Source: Pseudophaeobacter arcticus DSM 23566 (GTDB taxonomy: Bacteria; Pseudomonadota; Alphaproteobacteria; Rhodobacterales; Rhodobacteraceae). From it: DNA of 64,000 nt. The stretch is from positions 3,891,057 to 3,955,056 of the forward strand of contig NZ_KI421507.1 of the NCBI RefSeq assembly GCF_000473205.1, read 5' to 3'. A program made the position numbers and the translations under genes. How positions within the stretch are numbered: the first letter of the stretch is position 1; the number at the start of each line of letters is the position of its first letter. The notes under the pieces are model-generated. The model was given only the letters and a program-made list of their open reading frames with translations, had not been told where the DNA came from and searched no databases. This document shows positions 8,919 through 17,636 of this stretch, piece after piece.

Positions 8919-9439
8919 TCGGCGGCTGTCGTGGTCAGATCCGCTGAGGCCAGCAGGCGCGCAGAGATCTGATCCGCAAGGATGCGCATCAGACGCTCAT
9001 AGGCGTCGCGCTCCCCGGCAAGGGTTTCAACGGTAGAGCCGGTGGCGGAATAGCCGGTGAAATTGGTCTCACTGCCGCTGGCCACCACCACCCCATCCGA
9101 TTGGCGGGTCAGGCTGTAGCCCGCAGCGCCGATGATCGAATAGCGGGTGATCGAGTTGTCAGCGGTGATTGCCTGGCCTTCGGTGCTGGTTGTCAGGGTC
9201 AGGTCAAGTTGGTAGTCGCCACTGCTGGTGCGTCCCAGGCGCTGCTCCAGATCCCGCACCAGGAAATAGGCATTTCTGTCCCCTGTCGAATCGGGCAGGT
9301 CCGGAAAGGTGATGACCACCTCCCCATAGAGCGCATCGCCCGTGCCCCCCGGCGCATTCACCGGCGTAAAGCCACAGGCGCTGACCACCACAGAGGTGGC
9401 CAGCGCGAGGATTAGCAAAGGTTGTTTAAGCAACGACAT
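8915..9439 (-). CDS. lptE: LPS-assembly lipoprotein LptE
   Basis: The protein has 174 residues from the ATG at 9439, chosen because it yields a proper lipoprotein signal ([22 protein letters not shown], lipid Cys22). An upstream in-frame start would put 16 charged residues in front of it. LptE is the outer-membrane plug and partner of LptD in lipopolysaccharide insertion. The start lies 14 bp inside the 3' end of leuS and the stop overlaps holA, the conserved alphaproteobacterial order leuS-lptE-holA that supports the name despite low sequence conservation. Confidence 0.85.
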   Translation of the reverse strand: MSLLKQPLLILALATSVVVSACGFTPVNAPGGTGDALYGEVVITFPDLPDSTGDRNAYFLVRDLEQRLGRTSSGDYQLDLTLTTSTEGQAITADNSITRYSIIGAAGYSLTRQSDGVVVASGSETNFTGYSATGSTVETLAGERDAYERLMRILADQISARLLASADLTTTAAE

Positions 9440-11996
9440 TGACGATACGACCCGGCACCACGATGACCTTTTTCGGGGCGCCGCCATTCAGCGCCTTTTG
9501 CACAGCTTCGTGTGCCAGGGCGATTTTTTCAACCTCTGCTTTGTCGAGATCGGCAGCCACGGTGATCTCACCCCGGCGTTTGCCATTGATCTGGATCGGC
9601 AGGGTGACGCTGTCCTCGACCAGCATGGCCTCATCCGCGACGGGCCAGGGGGCTGTGGTGATCAGTCCCTCACCGCCCTGATAGGCCCAGATGGCCTCGG
9701 CCAGGTGCGGCACCATCGGGGACATCAGCTGCGCCAGCACCATGATGGCCTGTTTCTGCGCTGCCTGACCGGCCTTGGATTTTGCCAGGGTATTGGTGAA
9801 GCCATAGAGCCGCGCGATGGAGGCGTTAAAGCCAAAGCTTTCAATGCCCAGGGTCACATCGCGGATGGTTTTATGCATCTCGCGCAGCAGATCTTCGTCG
9901 CCTTGGCCCGGCGTTCCGGGTTCCATATCAGCGATCTTGTCGCAGAGATTCCAGACCCGGTTCAGGTGCTTATAAGCGGCCTCGGCGCCAGCAGCCGTCC
10001 ATTCCACATCCCGTTCGGGGGGCGAATCGGACAGCACAAACCAGCGCGCAGTGTCGGCGCCAAAGGCAGAGATGATCGACAGCGGGTCGACCACGTTGTT
10101 TTTGGACTTCGACATCTTGGCCGAAGGGATGGTTTTTACCTCCGCGCCGCCCTCTTTGAGGAAGGCTTTACCGTCGCGCAGTTCGATTTCTTCGGGATAG
10201 TGATAAACCGGACGACCATTGGCGCCTTCGCTCTGGTAGATCGCATGGGTCACCATGCCCTGGGTGAACAAGGCATCAAAGGGCTCTTCGGCGCCCTCGG
10301 GCAGATGGCCGCAGATCTTCATCGCCCGCGAGAAGAAACGCGCATAAAGCAGGTGCAGAATCGCATGTTCGACGCCGCCGATATACTGATCCACATTCAT
10401 CCAGTATTCGGCCTCGGACAGAACTGTGGGTGTTTTGGCATGTGGCGCGGTAAAGCGGGTGAAATACCACGAGGAGTCCACAAAGGTGTCCATGGTATCA
10501 GTCTCGCGCCGGGCCGGTTTGCCACAGGCGGGGCAGGCGCAGTCGCGCCAGCTGGGGTGGCGATCCAGCGGGTTGCCGGGCACCGAGAAATCAATTGCCT
10601 TGCCGTCTTCGTCATAGGGCAGGGCGATAGGCAGGTTTTCTTTCTTTTCGGGCACCACACCGCAATCGGCGCAATGCACCACGGGAATCGGGCAGCCCCA
10701 ATAGCGCTGACGCGACAGGCCCCAGTCGCGTAGACGGAACTTGGTGACACCTTCACCCCAGCCGGCCTTTTCGGCAAAATCAACGGTGGTGTTGATGGCC
10801 TCTTCGCCGGTGGCCTCGGTGAGGCCGGCAAAGTGATCAACCCAGCGGACCTTTTCCGATTTTGCAGGCACCAGAGCCTCGTTCGCAACCGGTGTTGCGT
10901 CATCCAATGTAAAGAAGGCGTTTGTCACCGGCAGATCATATTTGCGGCAGAAATCCAGATCGCGCTGGTCATGTGCCGGGCAGGCAAAGACCGCGCCGGT
11001 GCCGTAATCCATCAGGATGAAATTGGCGATCCAGACCGGCAGCTCCCAATCCGGGTTCAGTGGGTGTTTGACGCGCAGGCCGGTGTCATAGCCCAGCTTT
11101 TCAGCCGTCTCAATGGCCTCTTCGGTGGTGCCACCCTTGCGGCATTCCGCAACAAATTCAGCCACTTCAGGAGAGTTCGCTTCGAGCTCTTTGGCAATGG
11201 GGTGATCGGGCGAGATACCAACAAAGCTGGCGCCCATCAGGGTGTCGGGGCGGGTGGTATAGACCTCGATCGGTGCGCCGCCATCTGTGCGCTCAAAGCC
11301 AAACTGCAGCCCGCGGGATTTGCCGATCCAGTTTTCCTGCATCAGGCGCACCTTGGCGGGCCAGTTGTCCAATGTGTCCAGCGCGCTCAGCAGCTCTTCC
11401 GAGTAGTCAGAGATCTTGAAGAACCACTGGGTCAGCTCGCGCCGTTCCACCAGCGCGCCCGAGCGCCAGCCACGGCCGCCTTCGACCTGTTCGTTGGCCA
11501 GAACGGTCATATCAACCGGATCCCAGTTCACCACGGCGTTTTTGCGGTAGACCAGCCCCTTGTCGAGGAAGTCCAGGAACAGAGCCTGCTGCTGGCCATA
11601 GTAGTCTTCGTCACAGGTGGCAAATTCGCGCGACCAGTCGAGCGACAGGCCCAGGGGCTTCATCTGCTCTTTCATCGCGGCGATATTGGCGTAGGTCCAG
11701 TCCTTGGGGTGGCCACCGCTGGCCATGGCGGCGTTTTCAGCGGGCATGCCAAAGGCATCCCAACCCATTGGATGCAATACGTTATGTCCGGTAGACATCT
11801 TATAACGCGCCACCACGTCGCCCATGGTGTAGTTGCGCACATGGCCCATGTGCAGCTTCCCCGATGGGTAGGGGAACATCTCGAGCACGTAGTATTTCTC
11901 TTTGCCAGGTGTGCGTTTGGCCTCAAAAATACCGGCCTCATCCCAGGCCTTTTGCCATTTTTCTTCGATTTCGGTGGCAGCGTAGCGCGACATCAC
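9426..11996 (-). CDS. leuS: Leucyl-tRNA synthetase
   Basis: An 856-residue class I aminoacyl-tRNA synthetase, the expected length. The HIGH-type motif appears as [14 protein letters not shown] near residue 45, and KMSKS as AKMSKSKNN near 625. The CP1 editing domain lies between ([20 protein letters not shown]). A zinc-ribbon-like stretch (HCADCGVV and [13 protein letters not shown]) is visible. It charges tRNA-Leu in the cytoplasm. It overlaps lptE at the 3' end and is separated from the upstream DUF3576 gene by that gene's terminator. Confidence 0.98.
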   Translation of the reverse strand: MMSRYAATEIEEKWQKAWDEAGIFEAKRTPGKEKYYVLEMFPYPSGKLHMGHVRNYTMGDVVARYKMSTGHNVLHPMGWDAFGMPAENAAMASGGHPKDWTYANIAAMKEQMKPLGLSLDWSREFATCDEDYYGQQQALFLDFLDKGLVYRKNAVVNWDPVDMTVLANEQVEGGRGWRSGALVERRELTQWFFKISDYSEELLSALDTLDNWPAKVRLMQENWIGKSRGLQFGFERTDGGAPIEVYTTRPDTLMGASFVGISPDHPIAKELEANSPEVAEFVAECRKGGTTEEAIETAEKLGYDTGLRVKHPLNPDWELPVWIANFILMDYGTGAVFACPAHDQRDLDFCRKYDLPVTNAFFTLDDATPVANEALVPAKSEKVRWVDHFAGLTEATGEEAINTTVDFAEKAGWGEGVTKFRLRDWGLSRQRYWGCPIPVVHCADCGVVPEKKENLPIALPYDEDGKAIDFSVPGNPLDRHPSWRDCACPACGKPARRETDTMDTFVDSSWYFTRFTAPHAKTPTVLSEAEYWMNVDQYIGGVEHAILHLLYARFFSRAMKICGHLPEGAEEPFDALFTQGMVTHAIYQSEGANGRPVYHYPEEIELRDGKAFLKEGGAEVKTIPSAKMSKSKNNVVDPLSIISAFGADTARWFVLSDSPPERDVEWTAAGAEAAYKHLNRVWNLCDKIADMEPGTPGQGDEDLLREMHKTIRDVTLGIESFGFNASIARLYGFTNTLAKSKAGQAAQKQAIMVLAQLMSPMVPHLAEAIWAYQGGEGLITTAPWPVADEAMLVEDSVTLPIQINGKRRGEITVAADLDKAEVEKIALAHEAVQKALNGGAPKKVIVVPGRIVNVVA

Positions 11997-12015
11997 GACA
12001 GGTCCTTTAAGAATG

Positions 12016-12039
12016 AAAACGCCGGGTGGTGACCCGGCG
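12016..12039 (-). terminator. Intrinsic terminator between the DUF3576 gene and leuS
   Basis: On the minus strand a perfect 8-bp stem (CGCCGGGT/ACCCGGCG, 4-nt loop, 12020-12039) is followed by TTTTC. It should separate DUF3576 transcription from leuS, implying that leuS has its own promoter or depends on readthrough. Confidence 0.75.
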
Positions 12040-12089
12040 CATGTAATACTGTTGTTTTGATCTCTGTTCCAGAGCTTCGTCGCCGGAGG

Positions 12090-12578
12090 TCAGAGGTTCT
12101 TGTCGGCGATGCGCAACTGGCGGGCGCGTGACAGGATTGCGTCCTCAACGGCGCGGGTGGTGGATGCGCTGACGGGGCGTCCGCCCTTTGTCTGCAGCGA
12201 GACATTCAGCGACCGCGCGTCCAGGGCCGGATCCTTGATATGAACCGTGGCACGATACGAGCGCCCGCTGCCGGGAGGGGTGCCATAGCCGGTTACGATG
12301 ACGCCGGTGAAGGGATCAACAGACTGTACTGGCAGGAACTCCAGAACATCCAGAGTGGCATTCCACAGGTAGCGGTTCACCTGAACCTTCTGATCCGGCG
12401 TGCCGCCGAACAGATCCCAGATCGATGACCGTTTACTTCCGGCCGCATCGACGTCGTTGTTGAATTCTTGGGGCGCTGTTCCACGGGACGCACCCCTGTC
12501 AGCGCGCCCGCCACAGGCTGCTAAACCAAAGCACAAAACCCCTACGAGGGTCGTCTTAACTATCTTATGCAGTGTCAT
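12090..12578 (-). CDS. DUF3576 lipoprotein
   Basis: A 162-residue protein with a lipoprotein signal (LCFGLAAC, lipid Cys22) and the DUF3576 core: VNRYLWNATLDVLEFLPVQSVDPFTGVIVTGY followed by SYRATVHIKDPALDARSLNVS. The family is conserved next to leuS in alphaproteobacteria and is presumably an envelope protein of unknown function. It has its own terminator and is divergent from the porin gene. Confidence 0.85.
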   Translation of the reverse strand: MTLHKIVKTTLVGVLCFGLAACGGRADRGASRGTAPQEFNNDVDAAGSKRSSIWDLFGGTPDQKVQVNRYLWNATLDVLEFLPVQSVDPFTGVIVTGYGTPPGSGRSYRATVHIKDPALDARSLNVSLQTKGGRPVSASTTRAVEDAILSRARQLRIADKNL

Positions 12579-12971
12579 CGTCGCTCCTGGGGCCAGTATC
12601 TTGCGGAACTCCTACCGTATCGGCGGGTTGCGGAGCAAGGGGTTTAGCGATCTGCGCTGGCTTCCAGCGAATCGTGTGGGCGGACAGTTATATATGGGGC
12701 GCAGAGAATTACGGGCAGATTGGTTATCATGGGTGCTGCGCGGATAGTTGTTGATGAACGCGCTGCACAGCGCGCAAATCAGGCGGATTCAGAGTGGGAA
12801 GAGCCGGGGCAGGCTTGAGACTGTGGCAAAGCTGCACCATCCGAAAGAGCAATGCTGGCTGGCAGTTGGGCCGCTCTTGCCAAAACGGGGGTGAAAAAGC
12901 GAAACCCCTTGTCATACCCACACCGGATTCCCCGGTTTGGGCATCAGAATTGAAAACCGAGGGAAAAATCG
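12579..12971. other. Intergenic region, divergent DUF3576/porin
   Basis: There is no gene-like frame in these 393 bp. They must hold the porin promoter. A 16-bp inverted repeat CGCGCTG-CA-CAGCGCG (12759-12774) and a 6-bp hairpin CGCTGG/CCAGCG near 12655-12670 are the only obvious structures. A GAGGGA ribosome site lies just before the porin ATG. I cannot pick a convincing -35/-10 pair by eye. Confidence 0.6.
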
Positions 12972-14087
12972 ATGAAAAAGGTTCTCTTCGCGACTACCGC
13001 GCTGATCGCCACTGCCGGCATGGCAGCTGCTGACGTCCGTCTGTCCGGTTACGGCCGCTTTGGTCTGGACTACAACTCCGCCAACGAGCGTGTTGCTGGC
13101 GTTTCCGAAACCAACATCACCAGCCGTCTGCGTCTGCAGGTCGACATGTCCACCGAATCTGACGGCGGCATTGGCTTCAACGCTCGCGTTCGTATGCAGT
13201 CCGAAAGCCGTGACGGCAACCCAGGCGCAAGTGCTGGTGCCGGTGGCGACAACGGCTTCAACGGCGCACGTTTTGGCGTGACCTACGGCGGCCTGGCTGT
13301 CAACGTTGGCAACATCATCGGTGCTGTTGAAAACGCACCTGGTCTGTATGTAACTGGCGCTCGTTCCGCTGGTACAGGCATCGACGGCCAAGGCTTCCAC
13401 TCGCTGGCCATCAAATCTTCTAGCTTCTCCGCTGCTTCCATCGCAGCCGGTACAGCTGGTTCCGTTGGCACTAGCTTTAACTGGGATGCATATGATTCCG
13501 ACGGCATGGGCGCAAACGGCATCGAAGCTCTGTACTCGGTTGGTGGTTTCACTGGTCACATCTCCTACAGCCAGCGTAACGGTGGTCTCGTTCTGGGTGA
13601 AGCAAACGGCGAACAGCGCACCGCAGTCATGGTGACATACTCGTTCTCCGATTACTATGTCACCGCTGCTTACCAAGCTGCTGACAACACTGCCACCTAC
13701 ACAACTTCCGGCGGTGTCGTTATCGACGCAAACGACGGCATGTACTTCCTCGCCGCTGGTGGTGACTTCGGTCAGTTCGGCGCCAAAATCGCTTACGGTT
13801 CCTCCGACGTTGCTGACTCTGTTACCCTGGAAGGTAACATGGACATCGGCGCAGCTTCCAACCTGGTTCTCTGGGTGAACAACACCGACGTTGACGCAGC
13901 TCTGCTGGCTGATACCACCGTTACCGGTGCAACCACTGTTGGTGCAAACGCTCGCGCAACCGACGGCACCTCCTTCGGCATCAACTACCAGTACGACCTG
14001 GGTGGCGGCGCTACCTTTGTTGCTGGCTATGTTGACGAAGCAGACAACGACAACTCGTTCCAGGCTGGTGTATACTTCAGCTTCTAA
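12972..14087 (+). CDS. Major outer-membrane porin (Rhodobacter type)
   Basis: A 371-residue porin. It begins with a signal peptide (MKKVLFATTALIATAGMAAA, mature DVRLSGYGRFGLDY) and ends in the aromatic SFQAGVYFSF, the C-terminal Phe that targets beta-barrels to BamA. Sixteen-strand trimeric porins of this type are general diffusion channels. Codon use is markedly biased (AAC, GGC, CTG, CGT/CGC and GCT/GCA preferred), unlike the neighbours and typical of a very highly expressed gene; the bias even opens a long antisense frame. It is monocistronic, with a strong terminator. Confidence 0.93.
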   Translation: MKKVLFATTALIATAGMAAADVRLSGYGRFGLDYNSANERVAGVSETNITSRLRLQVDMSTESDGGIGFNARVRMQSESRDGNPGASAGAGGDNGFNGARFGVTYGGLAVNVGNIIGAVENAPGLYVTGARSAGTGIDGQGFHSLAIKSSSFSAASIAAGTAGSVGTSFNWDAYDSDGMGANGIEALYSVGGFTGHISYSQRNGGLVLGEANGEQRTAVMVTYSFSDYYVTAAYQAADNTATYTTSGGVVIDANDGMYFLAAGGDFGQFGAKIAYGSSDVADSVTLEGNMDIGAASNLVLWVNNTDVDAALLADTTVTGATTVGANARATDGTSFGINYQYDLGGGATFVAGYVDEADNDNSFQAGVYFSF

Positions 14088-14114
14088 GCTGAACTTACGC
14101 TTAGCGTGAATTGG

Positions 14115-14145
14115 GGGCGGGCTCTTAACAGAGCTCGCCCTTTTC
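14115..14145 (+). terminator. Intrinsic terminator of the porin gene
   Basis: A 10-bp stem with one mismatch (GGGCGGGCTC/GAGCTCGCCC, 6-nt loop, 14115-14140) is followed by TTTTC, 27 bp after the porin stop. Confidence 0.9.
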
Positions 14146-14208
14146 GTTTGGCTCTTAACATTTGCCGCCAAACAGTGTTGTTCTGGCGTCAAAACCGGAG
14201 AGAGCAAA

Positions 14209-14871
14209 ATGTCGCTGCAAGAAATCAAAACCCGTATCACAGCGGCAGAGGCTGCTGCAGACCGTCCCGCAGGATCGGTGACGCTGATCGCCGTGTCCAA
14301 GGTCCAGCCAAACGCGCGGGTGGCCGCGGTATTGGACGAAGGCCAGCGGTGCTTTGGCGAAAACCGCGTACAAGAGGCCCTGGGCAAATGGCCGGATTTT
14401 GCCCAGACCTATAGCGGGTTGGATCTGCATCTGATTGGCCCCTTGCAAAGCAACAAGACGCGTCAGGCGATGGAGCTTTTCAACGCTATCCATACGCTGG
14501 ATCGCCCAAAACTGGCCAAGAGTATTGCCCGGCTGGCGCAGGAGCTGGGCCACTGCCCGGATCTGTTCATTCAGGTCAATACCGGAGCCGAACCACAAAA
14601 GGCCGGCATCCTGCCCGAGGAGGCCGATGGCTTTGTTGCGGACTGTCGCGGGCTGCATCTGCCGGTCAAAGGCCTGATGTGTATCCCGCCGGTGGCAGAG
14701 GTCGCAGCCGATCATTTCACCCAATTGGCAGAGATAGCCGCCCGCAATGGGCTGGCGGGGCTGTCCATGGGGATGAGCGGAGATTTTGAGCAGGCGATTG
14801 CCCATGGGGCAACCCATGTGCGGGTTGGCTCAGCCATCTTTGGGGCGCGTGCCTATGATGAGCAAGCCTGA
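14209..14871 (+). CDS. YggS/PLPBP-family pyridoxal-phosphate homeostasis protein
   Basis: A 220-residue single-domain PLP-binding TIM-barrel protein. The cofactor lysine lies in LIAVSK (Lys31), followed by GENRVQEALGKWP, LHLIGPLQSNK, FIQVNTGAEPQKAG and the C-terminal LSMGMSGDFEQAIAHGATHVRVGSAIFG. The family buffers pyridoxal phosphate and has no known catalytic reaction. The gene ends in a 16-bp tandem duplication (14857-14888) that contains the stop codon. Confidence 0.93.
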   Translation: MSLQEIKTRITAAEAAADRPAGSVTLIAVSKVQPNARVAAVLDEGQRCFGENRVQEALGKWPDFAQTYSGLDLHLIGPLQSNKTRQAMELFNAIHTLDRPKLAKSIARLAQELGHCPDLFIQVNTGAEPQKAGILPEEADGFVADCRGLHLPVKGLMCIPPVAEVAADHFTQLAEIAARNGLAGLSMGMSGDFEQAIAHGATHVRVGSAIFGARAYDEQA

Positions 14872-14893
14872 TGATGAGCAAACCTGACTGGGC

Positions 14894-15412
14894 CTAGGCC
14901 AGATCTGGGACAATCACCCGGCTGCCCGGCTCTATGTGGCGAGCCAGCCACTGCAGATCACGGCGAGCGAGGGCGATGCAGCCCTCGGTCGGATAGCCTG
15001 GGCGACGCCATTGGTGGATAAAGATGGCAGAGCCTTTGCCGGGGGTGGCCTTGGGCCAGTTCCAATCCAGTATCAGCACCAGATCATACAACGGGTCGGC
15101 GCGGCGCAGGCGCTCGTGGCTGCATCCATAAGGCGCTGTGACCAGAGTGTTGTAGCAGCTGTCGCGGCTGTCATCCGACCACAGATCACCGGGGCCAATC
15201 GGCCGGGCCCAGGTGCAGGGCCTGGCCATGCGGTCCGGGCGGTACAGCATGCCGACAATGTGGTGCAGCCCGGTCGGCGTGGCCCCGTCGCCTTCGCGTT
15301 TGTGGCGTGAGATACCGCCCTTGCCGATACTGCAGGGCAGCAGCCGCCCGCCGCAGCGCAACCCGCGTTTGGTCAGGATCAGATCTGCTGCAGAATAGGG
15401 CGGGGTGGTCAC
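14894..15412 (-). CDS. L,D-transpeptidase (YkuD) family protein
   Basis: A 172-residue protein consisting of little more than a YkuD catalytic domain. The signature is FIHQWRRPGYPTEGCIAL, with the catalytic His133 and Cys145. No signal peptide is evident, so export is unclear, although the substrate of the family is peptidoglycan stem peptides in the periplasm. Related short members crosslink or anchor at meso-diaminopimelate. The start overlaps the ribA stop by 4 bp, giving a two-gene unit. Confidence 0.8.
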   Translation of the reverse strand: MTTPPYSAADLILTKRGLRCGGRLLPCSIGKGGISRHKREGDGATPTGLHHIVGMLYRPDRMARPCTWARPIGPGDLWSDDSRDSCYNTLVTAPYGCSHERLRRADPLYDLVLILDWNWPKATPGKGSAIFIHQWRRPGYPTEGCIALARRDLQWLARHIEPGSRVIVPDLA

Positions 15413-16497
15413 AACATGTGACCCGATTTGGCGGCCTTGGTGGCCAGATACTGCGCGTTGAAGGCATTTTTGCCCACTTTAAGCGCCACCCGCTCGGTGA
15501 CCTTGATGCCGGTTTTTTCCATCATGGCGATCTTGTTTGGATTGTTGGTCAACAGGCGCACCTGGGAAAACCCCAGCTCTTTCAGGATGGCAGAGCCGAG
15601 GCGGAAATCCCGCTCGTCATCTTCAAAGCCCAGGCGGTGATTGGCCTCAACCGTGTCAAACCCCTGATCCTGCAGCGAATAGGCGCGCATCTTATTGGCC
15701 AGGCCAATGCCACGTCCTTCTTGGTTGAGGTAAAGCAACACACCGCTGCCCGTCGCCCCCATCTGCGCCAGCGCCGCGTTGAGCTGCGGGCCGCAGTCGC
15801 ATTTCAGTGATCCCAGAACATCGCCGGTGAAACAGGCCGAATGCAGCCGTGCCAGAACCGGCTGGTGTCGATCAGGTCGTCCCACTTCGATGGCGTAGTG
15901 TTCTTCGGCGCCATCTTCGGGGCGAAACACATGCAGCCGACCAGCCTCGGCAGCCTGCATCGGCAGGCGGGCCGCAGCGACAGCATGCAGCGGCGAGCTT
16001 TGGCTCATCAGCGGCTCAGCTGCGGCCTGCGGCAACAGGGTAAGCCCATGGCTGACGGCAAACTGTGCGCCACTGTCCAGCGGCACGAGCAACGCAGCAG
16101 GCAGCAGCCGCGCCGATTTCACCAGAGCAATGGCCAGACGGTGCAGCGTGGCGGAACCCTCACGGGCGCTAACCAGGGGGCCTTTCATCGGCGCCTTCAG
16201 ATCGTCCGCTGGATCCGCCAGCGCCTGGATCCAACCCAGATCTGCTGCGGCTGGCAGGCGGATGCGGGCGGTATCGCCATCATAGGCGCGCGCCTTCAGG
16301 GTCTCGGCGCGGCGCGCGGTCAGTGCCAGGGTAATCTCTCCCAGCGCCTGCATCTCGGTCAGGCGGTCCTGCGACAGGCTTTCGGCGGCAATGGCGAGAG
16401 CGGCCTGACCCTCTTCAACAAGGACGACTGGCAGCCCCATGCGCAGATCCACCCGCGCGCGGGCCAGCAATTCGATCATGGTGGGCATCAGGCTCAT
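15409..16497 (-). CDS. ribA: GTP cyclohydrolase II (riboflavin synthesis), with N-terminal extra domain
   Basis: The protein has 362 residues from the ATG at 16497. The longest open frame would start inside the divergent response-regulator gene and is rejected; ATGs at 16488 and 16479 are alternatives. The C-terminal half is GTP cyclohydrolase II: the zinc cysteines lie in LHSACFTGDVLGSLKCDCG, then GVLLYLNQEGRGIGLANKMRAY, DTVEANHRLGF and LLTNNPNKIAMMEKTGI. It opens GTP to start flavin synthesis. The first ~150 residues look like a degenerate DHBP-synthase-like domain without that enzyme's acidic motifs. It is followed by the L,D-transpeptidase gene. Confidence 0.88.
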   Translation of the reverse strand: MSLMPTMIELLARARVDLRMGLPVVLVEEGQAALAIAAESLSQDRLTEMQALGEITLALTARRAETLKARAYDGDTARIRLPAAADLGWIQALADPADDLKAPMKGPLVSAREGSATLHRLAIALVKSARLLPAALLVPLDSGAQFAVSHGLTLLPQAAAEPLMSQSSPLHAVAAARLPMQAAEAGRLHVFRPEDGAEEHYAIEVGRPDRHQPVLARLHSACFTGDVLGSLKCDCGPQLNAALAQMGATGSGVLLYLNQEGRGIGLANKMRAYSLQDQGFDTVEANHRLGFEDDERDFRLGSAILKELGFSQVRLLTNNPNKIAMMEKTGIKVTERVALKVGKNAFNAQYLATKAAKSGHML

Positions 16498-16683
16498 GCA
16501 GCAGATCCAGCGCTTGGTGACATAAATACCGGCCTTTCCTAGGCTCAATTTCAACAGAAGTGAAATAATTCCTTTGCTACGGACACGACGGCGTGAATGT
16601 TTTGCAGCATATCTTGTCCTTTGCAGAGGCGAGGCGCATCTGTGAGACACGGAAACAGGATCTAGAGGCGGGAGAGCATCGAC

Positions 16684-17370
16684 ATGGCGCAACTGAAGAA
16701 AATTCTACTGGTGGATGACGATGAAGATCTGCGCGAGGCCCTGAGCGAACAATTGGTCATGACCGAAGACTTTGATGTCTTTGAAGCCGAGAGCGGTCAA
16801 AGCGCCATGGAACGCATCAAAGAGGCGCTATATGATCTGGTGATCCTGGATGTCGGCCTGCCCGACACCGATGGTCGCGAGCTATGTCGCTTGATGCGCA
16901 AACAGGGCGTCAAGGCACCGATCCTGATGCTGACAGGCCATGACAGCGATTCAGACACCATTCTGGGACTGGATGCCGGTGCCAATGACTATGTCTCGAA
17001 ACCGTTCAAATTCCCGGTGCTTCTGGCGCGTATCCGCGCCCAGCTGCGCCAGCATGAACAATCCGAAGACGCGGTTTTTGTGCTTGGGCCCTATACGTTC
17101 AAACCCGCGATGAAGATGCTGCTGACCGAGGATGACCGCAAGATCCGGCTCACCGAGAAAGAGACCAATATTCTGAAGTTCCTCTATCGCTCCACCGATG
17201 GGGTGGTGGCGCGGGATGTGCTGCTGCATGAGGTCTGGGGCTATAACGCTGGGGTCACCACCCATACCTTGGAAACCCATATCTACCGGCTGCGCCAGAA
17301 GATTGAGCCGGACCCCTCTAATGCCCGTATTCTGGTGACGGAATCCGGTGGCTACCGTCTGATAAGCTAG
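16684..17370 (+). CDS. OmpR/PhoB-type response regulator
   Basis: A 228-residue two-domain regulator. The receiver has the acidic pair DDD (11-13), phospho-acceptor Asp56 in LVILDVGLPD, Thr84 in MLTG and Lys106 in VSKPFK. The C-terminal winged helix includes IRLTEKETNILKFLYRS and the recognition-helix region THTLETHIYRLRQKIEPDP. No histidine kinase is adjacent, so it is an orphan regulator. It resembles the alphaproteobacterial envelope regulator CenR, but I cannot confirm that without alignment. It is divergent from ribA. Confidence 0.9.
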   Translation: MAQLKKILLVDDDEDLREALSEQLVMTEDFDVFEAESGQSAMERIKEALYDLVILDVGLPDTDGRELCRLMRKQGVKAPILMLTGHDSDSDTILGLDAGANDYVSKPFKFPVLLARIRAQLRQHEQSEDAVFVLGPYTFKPAMKMLLTEDDRKIRLTEKETNILKFLYRSTDGVVARDVLLHEVWGYNAGVTTHTLETHIYRLRQKIEPDPSNARILVTESGGYRLIS

Positions 17371-17408
17371 CGTCTTTACCTTTGACATAGGTCAAAGACG
17401 TATCTTTT
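17371..17408 (+). terminator. Probable terminator of the response-regulator gene
   Basis: CGTCTTTACCT pairs with AGGTCAAAGACG (one bulged C) at 17371-17400, followed by TATCTTTT. It starts immediately after the stop codon. The same segment contains a TTGACA hexamer (17382-17387). Confidence 0.6.
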
Positions 17409-17409
17409 G

Positions 17410-17505
17410 CACATCTTTATTTTTGTTCACATCCCGCGCATGTCCGGGTCATGACATGCACCTCCCTGTTGGACTGGGCCGGGCTTCGTGCCCGGCCATT
17501 TTTTT
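17410..17505 (+). ncRNA. Candidate small RNA with exposed anti-Shine-Dalgarno ACCUCCC
   Basis: Between the response-regulator terminator and xthA lies a non-coding stretch with ordered RNA-like architecture. First comes a perfect 7-bp stem GCATGTC/GACATGC (17438-17459). An unpaired ACCTCCCTGTTGGACTG segment (17460-17476) follows. Then comes a perfect 8-bp GC stem GGCCGGGC/GCCCGGCC with a TTCGT loop, followed by A and seven T (17477-17505). The last is a textbook intrinsic terminator with no gene of its own. ACCTCCC is complementary to Shine-Dalgarno sequences, as in several alphaproteobacterial small RNAs. A TTGACA at 17382 may belong to a promoter, but no good -10 is obvious; a 3'-UTR origin is possible. 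The 5' end is a guess. Confidence 0.45.
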
Positions 17506-17636
17506 GGCGCCATGTTGCCTCGTCTGCTTACGGGGGGGGTGGGCACGGGTTTGGCAAAATCCCGTCGCTGCTCTCTTCTCCGGTTCGCAGCACTGTGGTA
17601 GCCAGTGGCATACCCCCTGCCAATTGGAGCATCTAC

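Noticed and set aside
9342..10733. A 463-codon plus-strand frame across leuS
   Set aside because: It is antisense to unmistakable leuS coding sequence, has no ribosome site and encodes a His/Gly/Gln-rich chain typical of shadow frames.
12912..14387. A 491-codon frame antisense to the porin gene
   Set aside because: It exists because the porin uses a very restricted codon set that avoids stops on the other strand. The translation is low-complexity (Val/Gly/Ala/Ser/Cys-rich) with no family features, while the sense frame is a perfect porin.
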